Below are positions 40,914-51,836 of a stretch of 64,000 nt of DNA, one piece after another. The stretch is from Pseudoalteromonas piscicida. Lineage in GTDB: Bacteria; Pseudomonadota; Gammaproteobacteria; Enterobacterales; Alteromonadaceae. The first letter of the stretch is position 1. Each line of letters starts with the position of its first letter. Made by a program: the position numbers and the translations under genes. The notes below the pieces were generated by a model, which was not told the DNA's origin, did not search any database, and worked only from the letters and a program-made list of their open reading frames with translations. Location of the stretch: positions 3,164,001 to 3,228,000 of the forward strand of contig NZ_CP021646.1 in assembly GCF_002208135.1 (NCBI RefSeq). The letters are read 5' to 3'.

Positions 40914-41995
40914 TATCTAATCTTCAACGTCGCAAGACCGGCCAAAACCAAGATAATCGAGATGATCCAAAAACGGACTATCACGCGCGGCTCAGGCCAT
41001 CCTTTTAATTCGTAATGATGGTGAATAGGGGCCATTCTAAAGATCCGCTGACCTCTGAGTTTGTAAGACCCTACCTGTAAAATGACGGATAATGCCTCCA
41101 TCACAAATACACCACCCATAATAATCAGCACTAACTCTTGGCGTACTAAAATAGCGATGATCCCGAGTGCACCACCCAACGCCAATGAACCTACATCGCC
41201 CATAAAAACTTGTGCCGGATAGGTGTTAAACCATAAGAAACCAAGACCTGCGCCAACAATCGCCGTACATACCACAACCAATTCACTTGTGAGTGGTAAA
41301 TGAGGAATATGAAGGTAGCTTGAGAAATTCGCGTTACCAGTCACGTAAGCAATGATGGCAAGTGCAGAAGCAACCAAAATGGTCGGAACAATGGCGAGTC
41401 CATCCAAACCATCTGTTAAATTAACTGCGTTTGACGTACCCACAATCACAAAGTAGCTCATGACTAAATAGAACAAACCAAGTTGTGGTAATACATCTTT
41501 CAAAAATGGTACAACTAACGTGGTTTCTGCAGCGCTGGTGGACGTAAAGTACAAAAATGCCGCCGTAGAGATCGCAATAACCGACTGCCAAAAGTATTTC
41601 CAACGTGCAATTAGGCCTTTACTGTCTTTTCTGATCACCTTGCGGTAATCATCCACGAACCCAACAATACCTAAGCTGCCAATAACAAATAACGTCACCC
41701 ATACATATTTGTTGCTAAGGTCGCCCCACAGTAGCGTACTGGTAAAGATCGCAGCCAGAATCAAGAGTCCACCCATGGTTGGGGTACCCGACTTGGATAA
41801 ATGCGACTCCGGGCCATCATCACGTACGGTCTGACCAATCTGCATACGCTGCAATGCAGCGATGAGTTTAGGGCCAAAATACAACGAAATCAGTAAGGCC
41901 GTTAAAATGCCTAAAATCGCCCTCAAAGTAAGGTAAGAAAATACGTTAAACCCAGAATAATATTGGGTAAGATACTCGGCTAGCCAAACTAACAT
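40913..41995 (-). CDS. mraY: MraY, phospho-MurNAc-pentapeptide transferase
   Basis: 360 residues, about 10 membrane helices. [12 protein letters not shown] (about 69-80), [27 protein letters not shown] (about 189-201) with catalytic Asp residues, [12 protein letters not shown], and [14 protein letters not shown] with the HHH motif. Makes lipid I. Overlaps murF by a few bases and murD by one. Confidence 0.99.
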   Translation of the reverse strand: MLVWLAEYLTQYYSGFNVFSYLTLRAILGILTALLISLYFGPKLIAALQRMQIGQTVRDDGPESHLSKSGTPTMGGLLILAAIFTSTLLWGDLSNKYVWVTLFVIGSLGIVGFVDDYRKVIRKDSKGLIARWKYFWQSVIAISTAAFLYFTSTSAAETTLVVPFLKDVLPQLGLFYLVMSYFVIVGTSNAVNLTDGLDGLAIVPTILVASALAIIAYVTGNANFSSYLHIPHLPLTSELVVVCTAIVGAGLGFLWFNTYPAQVFMGDVGSLALGGALGIIAILVRQELVLIIMGGVFVMEALSVILQVGSYKLRGQRIFRMAPIHHHYELKGWPEPRVIVRFWIISIILVLAGLATLKIR

Positions 41996-43383
41996 GATAC
42001 TTCTCCTGTCTCGCTATCCGACTGGCCAGCGTTTACTAATTCTTCAACGAGCAGTTCCATCCGCGCACTACGTGATCCTTTAACGATAACGGTACATTGT
42101 CCTGATTGTTCGGCCAATACAAGCCGTAACGCCTTCATTAAATTCTCGCGAGTCGAGAAATGACGATTTGGCTTTTCGAATACATTGCTTGCGCTACTAC
42201 TCAGCACCCCCAATGAAAACAATTCATCAATGCCTTGCTGCTTAGCATACTCGCCGACTTCACGGTGATATTCGCGGGCATCTTCACCTAGTTCTGCCAT
42301 ATCACCCAACGCCAATACTTTATAGCCAGACATAGACGCCAGTAAATCAATCGCCGCGTTGACAGATTTCACATTCGCATTGTAGGTGTCATCGACGACA
42401 CGCAGCGTGTCCGAGACTTGGATCATGTTGACGCGGCCCTTTACTTCAGCCATTTGTCCAAGACCCGTTGCCACCTCACTTAAGCTTGCGCCAAGTTCGG
42501 TTGTCAATGCGGCCGCAATCAGCGCATTGCCAACATTGTGCTGGCCACTAAGCGGTAAACTAATGGTGGTACGCTCTTCACCCTGGCATAGCGTAAAGGT
42601 AGGGCGAGCTAGCTCATCCAACTCGATTGCTTCCACCCAAATATCAAGCTGAGCATTTAAGCTATAACGTTTCACTTTAGAAACAGTTAAGCTTTCCTGC
42701 CACATCTGAGCATAATCACTATCCGCATTGATGACTGCAACACCGTCAGCTTTTAGGCCTGAGAAAATCTCACCTTTCGCTTTTCCTACGCCATCAATTG
42801 AACCAAACCCTTCGATGTGGGCTGGTGCGACATTACACACTGTCGCCACGTCTGGGCTCACTAATGCTGTGGTATAAGCAATCTCACCCAAGTGGTTAGC
42901 GCCAAGTTCTATCACCGCGTATTCGTCATCCTCACTTAAGCGCAATAGCGTCAACGGTACCCCGATGTCGTTATTAAAATTACCTTTCGTCGCAAGGACT
43001 TTGCCTTTTTGCGCCAAAATCGCCGCACACATTTCTTTCACTGTGGTTTTACCGACACTGCCGGTAATAGCAATGGTTTTAGGGGCAACGGTTTCAATTA
43101 CTGCTCGACCAATTTGGCCTAAAGCAATGCGCGTATCTGCAACAACAAACTGTGGTAAATCGATCTCTTCATCGTGCTCAGAAACAATAGCTGCAATAGC
43201 ACCTTGCGCTTTGGCCACAGCCAAAAAGCGGTGGCCGTCAAAGTTAGGCCCTTTAAGTGCTAAGAACACCTCACCAGACTGTATTGTTCTGGTATCAGTA
43301 TTAATATTGGCGACTGCCAAATTCTCCCCGTCGTAAGGGGTTTTTAAGACTGCTGCAAGCCAAGAAAAATCCATCTTGATCAT
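41989..43383 (-). CDS. murF: MurF, D-Ala-D-Ala adding ligase
   Basis: About 464 residues. [14 protein letters not shown]-loop, [17 protein letters not shown] and [12 protein letters not shown] typical of MurF, and [16 protein letters not shown] in the C-terminal domain. Completes the UDP-MurNAc pentapeptide. The start ATG at 43383 overlaps the murE stop (ATGA); the longer frame into murE is rejected. Confidence 0.98.
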   Translation of the reverse strand: MIKMDFSWLAAVLKTPYDGENLAVANINTDTRTIQSGEVFLALKGPNFDGHRFLAVAKAQGAIAAIVSEHDEEIDLPQFVVADTRIALGQIGRAVIETVAPKTIAITGSVGKTTVKEMCAAILAQKGKVLATKGNFNNDIGVPLTLLRLSEDDEYAVIELGANHLGEIAYTTALVSPDVATVCNVAPAHIEGFGSIDGVGKAKGEIFSGLKADGVAVINADSDYAQMWQESLTVSKVKRYSLNAQLDIWVEAIELDELARPTFTLCQGEERTTISLPLSGQHNVGNALIAAALTTELGASLSEVATGLGQMAEVKGRVNMIQVSDTLRVVDDTYNANVKSVNAAIDLLASMSGYKVLALGDMAELGEDAREYHREVGEYAKQQGIDELFSLGVLSSSASNVFEKPNRHFSTRENLMKALRLVLAEQSGQCTVIVKGSRSARMELLVEELVNAGQSDSETGEVSC

Positions 43384-44843
43384 GCCTTTTCCCCTCGTAA
43401 AATCGCTGCAACGCATTGTCTATCACAAAAATCAATGCGCTCAGTACCTATAATTTGATAATCCTCGTGCCCTTTCCCCGCTATTAGCACCACGCTGTTT
43501 TCATCAGCTAGGTCTATCGCGTGTTGAATGGCTAGCCCTCTATCAGGCTGGCAGACAGCATACTCAGGGTGGATGAGTCCTGCCTTAACGTCATCAATGA
43601 TTAAATTGGGATCTTCACTTCGTGGATTATCGCTGGTGATCACTAATTTATCTGCATATTTCTCAGCAGCTCGCGCCATTTCGGGACGTTTACCTTTATC
43701 TCTGTCACCACCGCAACCAAACACACAGATAAGTTCGCCCGGTACATGTGCTCGCAAGGCTTGTAGTGCAAGTGCCAAAGCGTCTGGTGTATGGGCATAA
43801 TCGACAATACAGGTAGGCTTTTCAGGGGCACTAAATGGCTGCATGCGTCCTGCAACCGGCGCGAGTTGGCTGCATGCTTCGCTTAATGCTTCAAGACTTG
43901 CACCTTGCAATAGTAAAGTCGCAATCGCAGCAGCTAAATTATAAAGATTAAACTCACCATACAGTGGCACACAGACTTCACATTCACCCCAGCTGGTTTT
44001 TAACGTCGCCGATAAGCCGTTTGGGTGTGCCGACACGGCATCAAAGAATACGTATTGTTGGTAGCTATGCGCTTCACTCCAGCGACCGTAAACAACCATG
44101 GTGTCGTCGCTGAACTCATCGACCCAGCTTGCGCCAACTTCGTCGTCAATGTTAATGACTTTGTGATTTGGCGCATAGCGAGTGAATAGCAGCTTTTTGG
44201 CTTCTGCGTAGCTTTGCATATCGCCGTGATAATCTAAGTGATCGCGCGTCAAATTGGTGAAAACAGCCACATCAAAGTCGCATTCATCAACTCGACCTTG
44301 CACCAAACCATGGGAAGATACTTCCATCGCGACTTGATCATATTGTTGCTGTAAAAACGCCAAAATACGTTGTAAATCCACGTTTGACGGTGTGGTGTTT
44401 GCCAGCGGAATAAGATCATCAGGTTGACCATAACCAAGCGTACCTATCACCGCACCGGTGCCACCAGTTAGGCTTGCTAAATTAGCGATCATCGCTGTCG
44501 TGGTAGATTTACCATTGGTGCCAGTAACACCTGTGAGTTTGAGCTTTTTACTCGGGTAAGCATAAAACTGCGCTGCAATTGCAGCCAATTTATTGGCAAG
44601 ATTATCGATAAAAATCGCTTGCTCTGGTGCGATATTAAGCTCACTTCCCGTTTCAGCAAGCACACATTTAGCACCTTGTGCTACGGCACTGGCGGCATAT
44701 TTAGCACCGTCTTGGGCATGACCTTGCAGTGCGACAAAACAATCACCCGGCTCAATCGCTCGGCTGTCTATACGTAGATGCTCAACCTCAATAGAGGCAA
44801 TGTTGACACCATAATCACTGAGTACCTGAGCCAAATCACGCAT
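43380..44843 (-). CDS. murE: MurE, diaminopimelate-adding ligase
   Basis: About 487 residues. GVTGTNGKSTTT P-loop (about 104-115), TTPSNVDLQRIL, MEVSSHGLVQGRV, and SDNPRSEDPNLIIDDV, the DNPR motif that selects meso-diaminopimelate. The ATG at 44843 overlaps the ftsI stop; the 10 extra upstream codons lie inside ftsI and are rejected. Confidence 0.98.
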   Translation of the reverse strand: MRDLAQVLSDYGVNIASIEVEHLRIDSRAIEPGDCFVALQGHAQDGAKYAASAVAQGAKCVLAETGSELNIAPEQAIFIDNLANKLAAIAAQFYAYPSKKLKLTGVTGTNGKSTTTAMIANLASLTGGTGAVIGTLGYGQPDDLIPLANTTPSNVDLQRILAFLQQQYDQVAMEVSSHGLVQGRVDECDFDVAVFTNLTRDHLDYHGDMQSYAEAKKLLFTRYAPNHKVINIDDEVGASWVDEFSDDTMVVYGRWSEAHSYQQYVFFDAVSAHPNGLSATLKTSWGECEVCVPLYGEFNLYNLAAAIATLLLQGASLEALSEACSQLAPVAGRMQPFSAPEKPTCIVDYAHTPDALALALQALRAHVPGELICVFGCGGDRDKGKRPEMARAAEKYADKLVITSDNPRSEDPNLIIDDVKAGLIHPEYAVCQPDRGLAIQHAIDLADENSVVLIAGKGHEDYQIIGTERIDFCDRQCVAAILRGEKA

Positions 44844-46650
44844 CGTTATCTGCTCCAGAAATATAAGCCACACGCTCTTTATCAGGTGCTACGTTTAAAA
44901 TCCTCAGTGCATTAGACATAATTTCAGCAAAAGCAGGTCCTGCGGTTTGACCTCCATAGTAAACGTCTCCCGCAGGTTCATTCACCATCACCACAACGGC
45001 AAGCCTAGGGTCGCTTACCGGTGCAACACCTGCGAAATAACCAACATACTCATCACCATAGCCACCCGCGACCGCTTTTTCTGAAGTCCCTGTTTTACCA
45101 GCGGCACGGTATCCATCAACCTTTACGTTGTGAGCTGTCCCACCACGTTCAAATACTGATTCCATCATTTCTACCACTGCGTACGTATCTTGTTCGCTAA
45201 AAATGCGCTTACCTTCAGGGATTTCATCCTGCTTCACAATGGTGAGTGGTCGCAAGATGCCTCCCGCTCCAAACATAGCGTAAAGTCTTGCCATCTGTGC
45301 TGTGCTTACTGATACCGCATAACCATAGGATAGTGTTGCTATTTCAAAGTTAGACCAACGGCGGTTTGGATAAAATAGACCAGCGCTTTCACCAATCATA
45401 TTTGAGCCGGTTGGCTCACCAAAGCCCACTTCTTGGTATAAATTGATAAAATATTCTTTTGGTAGCATTTGCGAGATCTTCGCAACACCCATGTTACTGG
45501 AAATTTTAAGGATTTCTCTTAAGCTCAGCTCACCATTATTGCGTGTGTCTTTCACTAAGCCACCGCTTAAGTTCATCCAACCAGGATAAGTATCTATCGT
45601 GTCTGTTGCCTTAACCGCACCATAATTTAAACCCGCTAATACCGCTAAAGGCTTTAATGTTGAACCGGGCTCAAATAAGTCAGTCATGGCGCGATTACGA
45701 CGTTTATAAGGTGCTGCAGTACTTAGGTCATTAGGATTAAAGCTTGGGCTATTCACTAAGGCTAGAATCTCGCCAGTGTGAACATCAACAACCATCGCCG
45801 ATCCTGACGTTGCTTTGTAGCTCAGTACTGCTGATTTCAATGCTCGATAGGCAATGGCTTGGATCCGTAAGTCGATACTCAAGTAAACATCTTCAGGCTC
45901 AACACGCTGCTCTTCTGAGAGCACTTGCACTTCACGACCTTGCGCATCTTTACGAATGGTGCGTTTACCAGCCGTTCCGGTTAATGCAGAGTCAAACATG
46001 CGCTCGACACCTTCGATACCTTTACCATCGATATCCGTTACACCAATCATGTGCGCCGTTACTTCACCACTTGGATAGAAGCGTTTGGACTCGTCAAGCA
46101 AGTGCACGCCCGGCAGACGCATTTGACGAATATAGTTGGCGACAACCGCCGTCACTTGACGCTTCAAATAGACAAAACGACGGCTTGGGTCTCCCCGAAG
46201 CCGTTCATCGACATTTTCTGGTTTGAGTCTGAGCACATCTGCAAGCTCTTTCCACCTGAGCTCATCATCATACCAAGCTTGTTTTCGTATTTTCAGCTCA
46301 GCGTCGTTTTGCTCCAGTGCTTTATAATCTTCACCTTCTTTACGGGCTTTACGCAGCACTTTTTTGGCAAGCGCCTTATCAATAGCTAGGGGATCAGCAT
46401 AGACACTCACTACTGGCACACTCACCGCCAGCTCTTTGCCATTGCGGTCGAAGATCATGCCTCGTTGTACATTGAGTTTCTCTACCCGCACGGTGCGCTT
46501 TTCATTTTCTTCAATTGCCTTGTCAGGCTCAATTACTTGCAAAAATGCAGCGCGTGCCACAAGGGTCATAAATACGGTTAGCATCACACCGCAAACTAAA
46601 GCAAAGCGCCAGGTGATAATAGATTGAGTTTTTTGCTTCGGTTTATTCAT
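44836..46650 (-). CDS. ftsI: FtsI (PBP3), septal transpeptidase
   Basis: 604 residues. Cytoplasmic tail and one membrane helix (about 14-36), non-catalytic dimerisation domain (about 55-220), then the penicillin-binding domain with STLK (active Ser, in EPGSTLKPL), SSN (ISSNMGV) and KTGT (AAGKTGTSEK). Cross-links septal peptidoglycan with FtsW. Overlaps ftsL by 4 bases. Confidence 0.98.
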   Translation of the reverse strand: MNKPKQKTQSIITWRFALVCGVMLTVFMTLVARAAFLQVIEPDKAIEENEKRTVRVEKLNVQRGMIFDRNGKELAVSVPVVSVYADPLAIDKALAKKVLRKARKEGEDYKALEQNDAELKIRKQAWYDDELRWKELADVLRLKPENVDERLRGDPSRRFVYLKRQVTAVVANYIRQMRLPGVHLLDESKRFYPSGEVTAHMIGVTDIDGKGIEGVERMFDSALTGTAGKRTIRKDAQGREVQVLSEEQRVEPEDVYLSIDLRIQAIAYRALKSAVLSYKATSGSAMVVDVHTGEILALVNSPSFNPNDLSTAAPYKRRNRAMTDLFEPGSTLKPLAVLAGLNYGAVKATDTIDTYPGWMNLSGGLVKDTRNNGELSLREILKISSNMGVAKISQMLPKEYFINLYQEVGFGEPTGSNMIGESAGLFYPNRRWSNFEIATLSYGYAVSVSTAQMARLYAMFGAGGILRPLTIVKQDEIPEGKRIFSEQDTYAVVEMMESVFERGGTAHNVKVDGYRAAGKTGTSEKAVAGGYGDEYVGYFAGVAPVSDPRLAVVVMVNEPAGDVYYGGQTAGPAFAEIMSNALRILNVAPDKERVAYISGADNDA

Positions 46651-46970
46651 GGCAGCACAATCACCTGTTCATCTTTACTAGTTGGGCGTTTCATCTCTAG
46701 CTGCATCTTCGCTATCTCTTCTATCCTTGCGTGCTGCGAGTAAAACTCTTCTTCCACAACGAGGTAACGCCATTGTAGGTCTAACTCATCGCGCTGTTGT
46801 AATAACTCATCCTGCTGTATCAACTGTTGGCGAGTTAAATGGGTAATTTGCACTACGGCGAGTGCAGAAATCAAAATTGTAAGTAGCAAGAATGCCGTCA
46901 ACTTATTAGCAATGATGTAATAGCCAATTTCTGCAAATAGATTCGGTTGACGTTGCTTACCTGCATTCAT
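46647..46970 (-). CDS. ftsL: Cell division protein FtsL
   Basis: 107 residues: short cytoplasmic part, one membrane helix (about 24-45) and a periplasmic leucine-zipper coiled coil (about 50-95). Ends with EEIAKMQLEMKRPTSKDEQVIV, the family C-terminus. Immediately follows rsmH with no gap. Confidence 0.95.
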   Translation of the reverse strand: MNAGKQRQPNLFAEIGYYIIANKLTAFLLLTILISALAVVQITHLTRQQLIQQDELLQQRDELDLQWRYLVVEEEFYSQHARIEEIAKMQLEMKRPTSKDEQVIVLP

Positions 46971-47903
46971 TTAAAGCTTCTCCGCCACTCTTAATACTGA
47001 GCTTCGCGAGCGTGGGTTTTGTGCAATCTCCGCATCGCTAGGCTTAATGGCTTTACCCACTGCCTTTAAGGTGAGATTTTGTTTAAGTTGTTCATCCGTT
47101 AAAGGCAGACCTCTGGGTATCGCCTCTCCCTTACTCTGCTTCTTGATAAACTGCTTTACAATGCGATCTTCTAAAGAGTGGAACGAGATCACCACTAAAC
47201 GGCCACCAGGCTTTAACACCTCGAGTGACGCTTGCAATGCAGTCTGAATTTCTTCTAACTCGCTGTTAATATAAATACGGATAGCTTGGAAAGTGCGAGT
47301 CGCAGGATGCTTGTGTTTGTCTTTGACAGGCACAGCTTCATCAATCAATTGCGCTAATTGCGCTGTAGTTGTAATCGCGGTGTGCTCACGCACTTCAATG
47401 ATTTTACGAGCAATACGGGTGGCAAATTTTTCTTCGCCATACTTTTTGATCACAAACACCATTTCTTCGAGTTCAGCTTCAGCTAACCACTGCGCAGCGC
47501 TGCGGCCTGAATCTGGATCCATACGCATATCCAGTGGGCCGTCTTTCATAAAACTAAAGCCACGGTCTGCATCATCAAGCTGAGGTGAAGACACACCGAT
47601 GTCCAATAAGATACCATCAACCTGACCTAAAATACCGGCTTGTTCCGCGACGGATTTAATTTGCGAGAAACGACTGCGCGCAATCGAAAAACGTGCATCA
47701 TCGGCAAACTTTTCAGCTGCCTTAATCGCTTGCGGATCTTGATCTATCGCTTGTAAACGCCCAGTCGACAATCTTTTGAGGATTTCACCCGAGTGCCCAC
47801 CACGACCAAAGGTCCCGTCGATATATGTACCTTCAGGGTTAATTGCTAAGGCATCTAGGGTTTCGGTCATTAGTACCGAAATATGCTTAAACTCTTCGCT
47901 CAT
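46971..47903 (-). CDS. rsmH: RsmH (MraW), 16S rRNA m4C1402 methyltransferase
   Basis: 310 residues. [14 protein letters not shown]-terminus, [19 protein letters not shown]-binding loop (about 27-42), [21 protein letters not shown], and [15 protein letters not shown] near the C-terminus. Methylates N4 of C1402 in 16S rRNA. Second gene of the dcw cluster. Confidence 0.98.
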   Translation of the reverse strand: MSEEFKHISVLMTETLDALAINPEGTYIDGTFGRGGHSGEILKRLSTGRLQAIDQDPQAIKAAEKFADDARFSIARSRFSQIKSVAEQAGILGQVDGILLDIGVSSPQLDDADRGFSFMKDGPLDMRMDPDSGRSAAQWLAEAELEEMVFVIKKYGEEKFATRIARKIIEVREHTAITTTAQLAQLIDEAVPVKDKHKHPATRTFQAIRIYINSELEEIQTALQASLEVLKPGGRLVVISFHSLEDRIVKQFIKKQSKGEAIPRGLPLTDEQLKQNLTLKAVGKAIKPSDAEIAQNPRSRSSVLRVAEKL

Positions 47904-47917
47904 TAATTTGTTTACCC

Positions 47918-48376
47918 CTACAAGGAAAAGTTTTCCAGTTCAGGGCTTTCCTCAAAGTTTCCTGAGTGTTCAATTTCGGTATCCGCCTGCATTTGCTGAT
48001 ACCAGCGTTCTTCGTCCCAAATTTCAAATTTATTAAGTAGCCCAACTAGCATGATCTTTTTGCCTAATTGCGCATGGGACCGCAATGAAGGCGCCAGTAA
48101 AATCCGGCCATTCTTGTCTAGCTGGTATTCCGTAGCATGACCTAGCAACATCCGCTGCCAGCGTCTCACTCTGGGGTTGGTGTTAGAGATGCGACTTAGT
48201 TTGGTCTCAATTTCTAGCCATTCGGAAAGTGGGTAGAGCCACAAGCACAGTTCGTTGATCGCAATAGTACAAATAACGGTTCCCTGATCTTCGGACAGCA
48301 GCGGTTGACGGTACTTAGTTGGTACCGCAAAACGCCCTTTGTCATCCAAAGCTAGCGAACTTGCACCTCGAAACAT
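47918..48376 (-). CDS. mraZ: MraZ, transcriptional repressor of the dcw cluster
   Basis: About 152 residues starting [20 protein letters not shown], two AbrB-like MraZ repeats (about 5-50 and 78-125, the second with [10 protein letters not shown]). MraZ binds direct repeats in its own promoter. The start at 48376 is chosen because the family always begins MFRG and AGGA lies 9 bases upstream. The longer open frame upstream contains the promoter boxes. Confidence 0.97.
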   Translation of the reverse strand: MFRGASSLALDDKGRFAVPTKYRQPLLSEDQGTVICTIAINELCLWLYPLSEWLEIETKLSRISNTNPRVRRWQRMLLGHATEYQLDKNGRILLAPSLRSHAQLGKKIMLVGLLNKFEIWDEERWYQQMQADTEIEHSGNFEESPELENFSL

Positions 48377-48402
48377 GCGTGATCCTATTTCTAAGTTGGT
48401 TG

Positions 48403-48427
48403 ATCCAGTTTGATCCACTAAAACCCA
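48403..48427 (-). promoter_or_regulatory. MraZ-binding boxes
   Basis: Read on the minus strand: TGGGT-N5-TGGAT-N5-TGGAT, three boxes exactly 10 bp apart (48423-48427, 48413-48417, 48403-48407). MraZ is known to bind three or more TGGGN repeats with 5-base gaps. Two boxes here have A in place of the third G. They lie in the mraZ leader between the putative transcription start and the ATG, so bound MraZ should block early elongation. Confidence 0.8.
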
Positions 48428-48446
48428 CTTTTTACCACAGAAGAAC

Positions 48447-48476
48447 AGTCTAGGGCTTGACAAGCACTTTTGTCAA
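48447..48476 (-). promoter_or_regulatory. Putative main promoter of the dcw cluster
   Basis: On the minus strand TTGACA (48471-48476), 18-base spacer, TAGACT (48447-48452). The spacer carries the palindrome CTTGTCAAG. Transcription would begin near 48440, just upstream of the MraZ boxes. Confidence 0.6.
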
Positions 48477-48739
48477 GCTCAGTCGGTGCCTTTAACGCCT
48501 TTGAAAGCCAGAAAAATCGCGGGATTTGTGGAAGATCATGAATTTGGTGGAAAAAAGTGGAGAGATGAAAAAATGCTATTTTTTTTGACCGGATAATCAC
48601 GTCATACTTTCAAATTAGAAATTAAAAATTCCATTTGTTAATCCTTGCTTAAGGATGCTTTTGCAACTGAATTATTTATGCAAATTTACTTGGTTGTCCC
48701 TACTTGATTCGGTATCATTCGCGCTCTCTGATCAGCTCC

Positions 48740-51700
48740 ATGGGTGGGATTATTCTGAAATCTTCAATACAGTTTCGATTTTATCGCTTACTAGTTCTAC
48801 TTTGCCTGCCATGTCTGATCATTATTTTATTTCTATTATGTGAGCAACGTCAGCAGGCATTAACACAACAGTCACAACAGGCGCTGTATTACGCCAAACA
48901 AGTTGCGGCGATCCAACAGGTAGAACTCGCAGATACAGAACAAGTATTACAGCAACTATCGACCCGTATTGACCATCTTACTGTAGAGCACGGCAAGTGC
49001 CCGCCGCTGCTTTATCATGCGATGCTGCTCAGCCCCAACCTAGCTAACCTTGGTATTGTTGACGCGCAAGGGAACGTACTTTGTACTACGCATCAAGCAG
49101 ATCAACGTGAGATCAATATCGCCGATCGTAGTTACTTTAAAGTTGCAATGCGTACTGCGCAATTTAGTATTGGTGAATATCAAATTGACCGCAGCATGCA
49201 GCGTGCAACGGTCAACTTTGCGCTACCGATATACGATGATCAACAACAATTTTTGTTTATGCTTGTTGCGGTGAAAGGCCTAACGCATTGGAGCCAGACT
49301 CTCGCAAAACTGCCTCTTCCTGTTGGTACTCGGGTGATGATTGCCGATGCTAAAGCGCAAATCATTGCGCAATATCCAGCTGCAAATGCTGAACTTGGCC
49401 GTGCTGTTAGCAGTTCTTGGCCCAGCAATTTAAGCACACACGCAACACTACTAAAGACCCCTGAAGGCAACCGCTTGGTGTATGTAAAGCAATCACTCAA
49501 TAACAGCAACCGAGCTTTACAAATCTATTTTAGTTTCGATTTTGAGTCCCAATTGAGCAGTATCGACAAGCGTTTTGCGCTTTTTTTAGGTGTCTTCTTT
49601 GCGCTTGTGTGTATTTTGTTTTGGCAAACTCACTGGCAATTAAAACAACAACTTTTAAAACCGCTTGGTGCACTCAAACATGCTATTGCAAAGCTTGAAT
49701 CGGGCAAGCAAGACTCCCGTTTTGACGCTACCAAAGTACCCAGCGAGTTTGAGCATATCGCCGAACGCTTTGCTCATATGGCGCAAACACGCCTAGCCGC
49801 TGAAGACAATGCAAATCATAGACTTGCCGTTGTAAAAGCCTTGATTAATGCACTCCCCGATAGCTATGTGCGCTTAGATCAGCAGGCTCAGATCTTATCT
49901 CGCTATGGTGATTATACCGATAAGGCACAAACGCTTAGAGAGTTACTCCCAGAACATATCTATAAGCGGATCCGAGCAGAACTTGCTCTGCTAAACGATA
50001 AAACCTATGTGCAACTTGAGTTTTCTCCAACCAGCAATCAAGTGGTTGAATGTCGCCTGTGCGCCATTGAATCACACCCTCAGGCGTTGTTGATTTTCCG
50101 CGATATTAGCCAACGTAAGCATCAAGAAGAGGCATTAAACCTTGCAGCATTGGTGTACAACAATAGTAGTGAGTGCATGATCATCACGGATGCCAATGGC
50201 TTTATCTTAGACGTCAACCTCGCCTTTACGCGTGTAACTGGTTACTCACGCTCAGAGGTGCTAGGTAAGTCCACTGCCATGTTGGGGTCGGGTCAACACG
50301 ACCGTAGCTTTTACGAGTTAATGTGGCAGCAGCTTAACGAACATGGCCGTTGGCAAGGTGAGATTGTCAACCGTAAGAAAAATGGCGAGCTCTACACCGA
50401 ATGGCTAACTATTGATAGCGTTTATGATAGCAACCGTGAGATCTATCGCCGCGTCGCGATCTTCACCGATATTACCGAAGTTAAGCGTAAAGATGCGCTG
50501 ATCTGGAAACAAGCACATTTTGACGAATTAACCGATCTTCACAACCGTGTAGGACTTAAAAAGCACTTAAAAAAGCAGGTTGCCAGCGGACAACAACAAA
50601 CCGCCGTGCTGTTACTCGATCTCGACAACTTCAAGGATATTAACGACACTTTAGGCCATTATTACGGCGACTTACTATTAAAGTTAGTCGCACAACGTTT
50701 AAAGAGTATAGCTCCGCATGCGTTTTTATCCCGCATTGGAGGTGATGAGTTTGTCTTTGTGTTGGAGGATGACGAACATAAAGCAAAGTGCAAAGCACTA
50801 GCAGCTCAGATCCAGTCCGCATTCAAACAGCCGTTTGAGATCAAAGATGAGCAGTGTCATATCACCGCAAGTATAGGAATTGCCACCGCACCAACAGATG
50901 GTAATGGTGCAGAAGCCCTATTAAAGGCTGCAGACCAAGCAATGTATCGAGCAAAGCAGCAAGGTCGTAATGGCTACGTGATTTTTGACGATACCTTACG
51001 TAAAGTCGCGGAATCTAGAATGCAAATGCTCAAAGGTATTCGTGCTGCGCTACACAAAAATCAATTTGAAATGCACTACCAGCCAATCGTATCACTTGAC
51101 GATAATCGCGTCGCCAAAGCCGAGGCTTTGATCCGCTGGCGACACCCAGAGCAAGGTATGGTTAGTCCGGCTGAGTTTATTCCATTAGCCGAAGAAACCC
51201 AGCTCATTCATCATATTGGTGATTTAGCATTTGCGCAGTCCGTTGATACGCTGACGCAACTGCAGCACTTAGGTCATACGACACAAATTAGCATCAATGT
51301 GTCACCAGTCCAATTTGCCGCTAAAAATTGCACCTTAGCAAGTTGGAGTGACAAACTCACGACGCTTGCGATCCCCGCTGAGCACGTAGTGTTAGAAGTC
51401 ACGGAAGGCATGATGATGCACAATGATAGCCGTACTAAGCAGCGGGTTGAACGCTTAAAGCAGCAAGGTTTTCAATTTGCGTTAGATGACTTTGGTACGG
51501 GTTACTCGTCACTTGCGTATCTAAAACAATTAGATTGTCACTTTGTGAAAATTGATAAACGCTTCGTCGATGGCATTGCAACCAATGCAGATGATTTAAC
51601 CCTGTGTGAAACCATTATTTTGATGGCCCACCGACTGGGCTTAAAAGTCATTGCAGAAGGCGTTGAAACCGCGACTCAGCATCAGCTATTAAAACAAGCT

Positions 51701-51799
51701 GGATGTGATTTCGGCCAAGGTTATTACTATTCGAAACCGCTACCACAGCGTGAGTTTCTGACCTTAATGACAGAAAAAAGCCACATTACTGTGGCTTAG
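48740..51799 (+). CDS. Membrane-bound GGDEF-EAL protein with periplasmic sensor and PAS
   Basis: About 1,019 residues. Membrane helix near 13-33, periplasmic CACHE-like sensor (about 35-275) with DRSYFKVAMRT, second helix (about 280-300) and a HAMP-like linker. A PAS domain follows (about 465-575), then GGDEF with intact RIGGDEF (about 665) and EAL with intact EALIRW (about 795) and DDFGTGYSSL. Both cyclic-di-GMP synthesis and degradation motifs are present; I see no RxxD inhibitory site. The net activity cannot be told. The start is uncertain: ATG 48740 and TTG 48704 both lack a good ribosome site. Confidence 0.88.
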   Translation: MGGIILKSSIQFRFYRLLVLLCLPCLIIILFLLCEQRQQALTQQSQQALYYAKQVAAIQQVELADTEQVLQQLSTRIDHLTVEHGKCPPLLYHAMLLSPNLANLGIVDAQGNVLCTTHQADQREINIADRSYFKVAMRTAQFSIGEYQIDRSMQRATVNFALPIYDDQQQFLFMLVAVKGLTHWSQTLAKLPLPVGTRVMIADAKAQIIAQYPAANAELGRAVSSSWPSNLSTHATLLKTPEGNRLVYVKQSLNNSNRALQIYFSFDFESQLSSIDKRFALFLGVFFALVCILFWQTHWQLKQQLLKPLGALKHAIAKLESGKQDSRFDATKVPSEFEHIAERFAHMAQTRLAAEDNANHRLAVVKALINALPDSYVRLDQQAQILSRYGDYTDKAQTLRELLPEHIYKRIRAELALLNDKTYVQLEFSPTSNQVVECRLCAIESHPQALLIFRDISQRKHQEEALNLAALVYNNSSECMIITDANGFILDVNLAFTRVTGYSRSEVLGKSTAMLGSGQHDRSFYELMWQQLNEHGRWQGEIVNRKKNGELYTEWLTIDSVYDSNREIYRRVAIFTDITEVKRKDALIWKQAHFDELTDLHNRVGLKKHLKKQVASGQQQTAVLLLDLDNFKDINDTLGHYYGDLLLKLVAQRLKSIAPHAFLSRIGGDEFVFVLEDDEHKAKCKALAAQIQSAFKQPFEIKDEQCHITASIGIATAPTDGNGAEALLKAADQAMYRAKQQGRNGYVIFDDTLRKVAESRMQMLKGIRAALHKNQFEMHYQPIVSLDDNRVAKAEALIRWRHPEQGMVSPAEFIPLAEETQLIHHIGDLAFAQSVDTLTQLQHLGHTTQISINVSPVQFAAKNCTLASWSDKLTTLAIPAEHVVLEVTEGMMMHNDSRTKQRVERLKQQGFQFALDDFGTGYSSLAYLKQLDCHFVKIDKRFVDGIATNADDLTLCETIILMAHRLGLKVIAEGVETATQHQLLKQAGCDFGQGYYYSKPLPQREFLTLMTEKSHITVA
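51773..51797 (-). terminator. Terminator of the phosphatase gene, inside the GGDEF-EAL 3' end
   Basis: Perfect 8-bp stem AAGCCACA/TGTGGCTT (51778-51785, 51790-51797). Read on the minus strand it is followed by six T (plus-strand A at 51774-51779), so it terminates the leftward phosphatase transcript. It lies entirely within the last codons of the convergent GGDEF-EAL gene. Confidence 0.75.
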
Positions 51800-51836
51800 T
51801 ACTTAATCTGAAGTTACTTAAATCTAGGTACTTGGT

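Larger units (their letters stand above)
48377..48739. other. Divergent mraZ / GGDEF-EAL intergenic region
   Basis: 363 bases holding the mraZ promoter and MraZ boxes (listed separately). The half toward the GGDEF-EAL gene is AT rich with no clear promoter and no gene. Confidence 0.6.

Noticed and set aside
48377..48463. N-terminal extension of MraZ
   Set aside because: The stretch overlaps the MraZ boxes and does not fit the MFRG start of the family.
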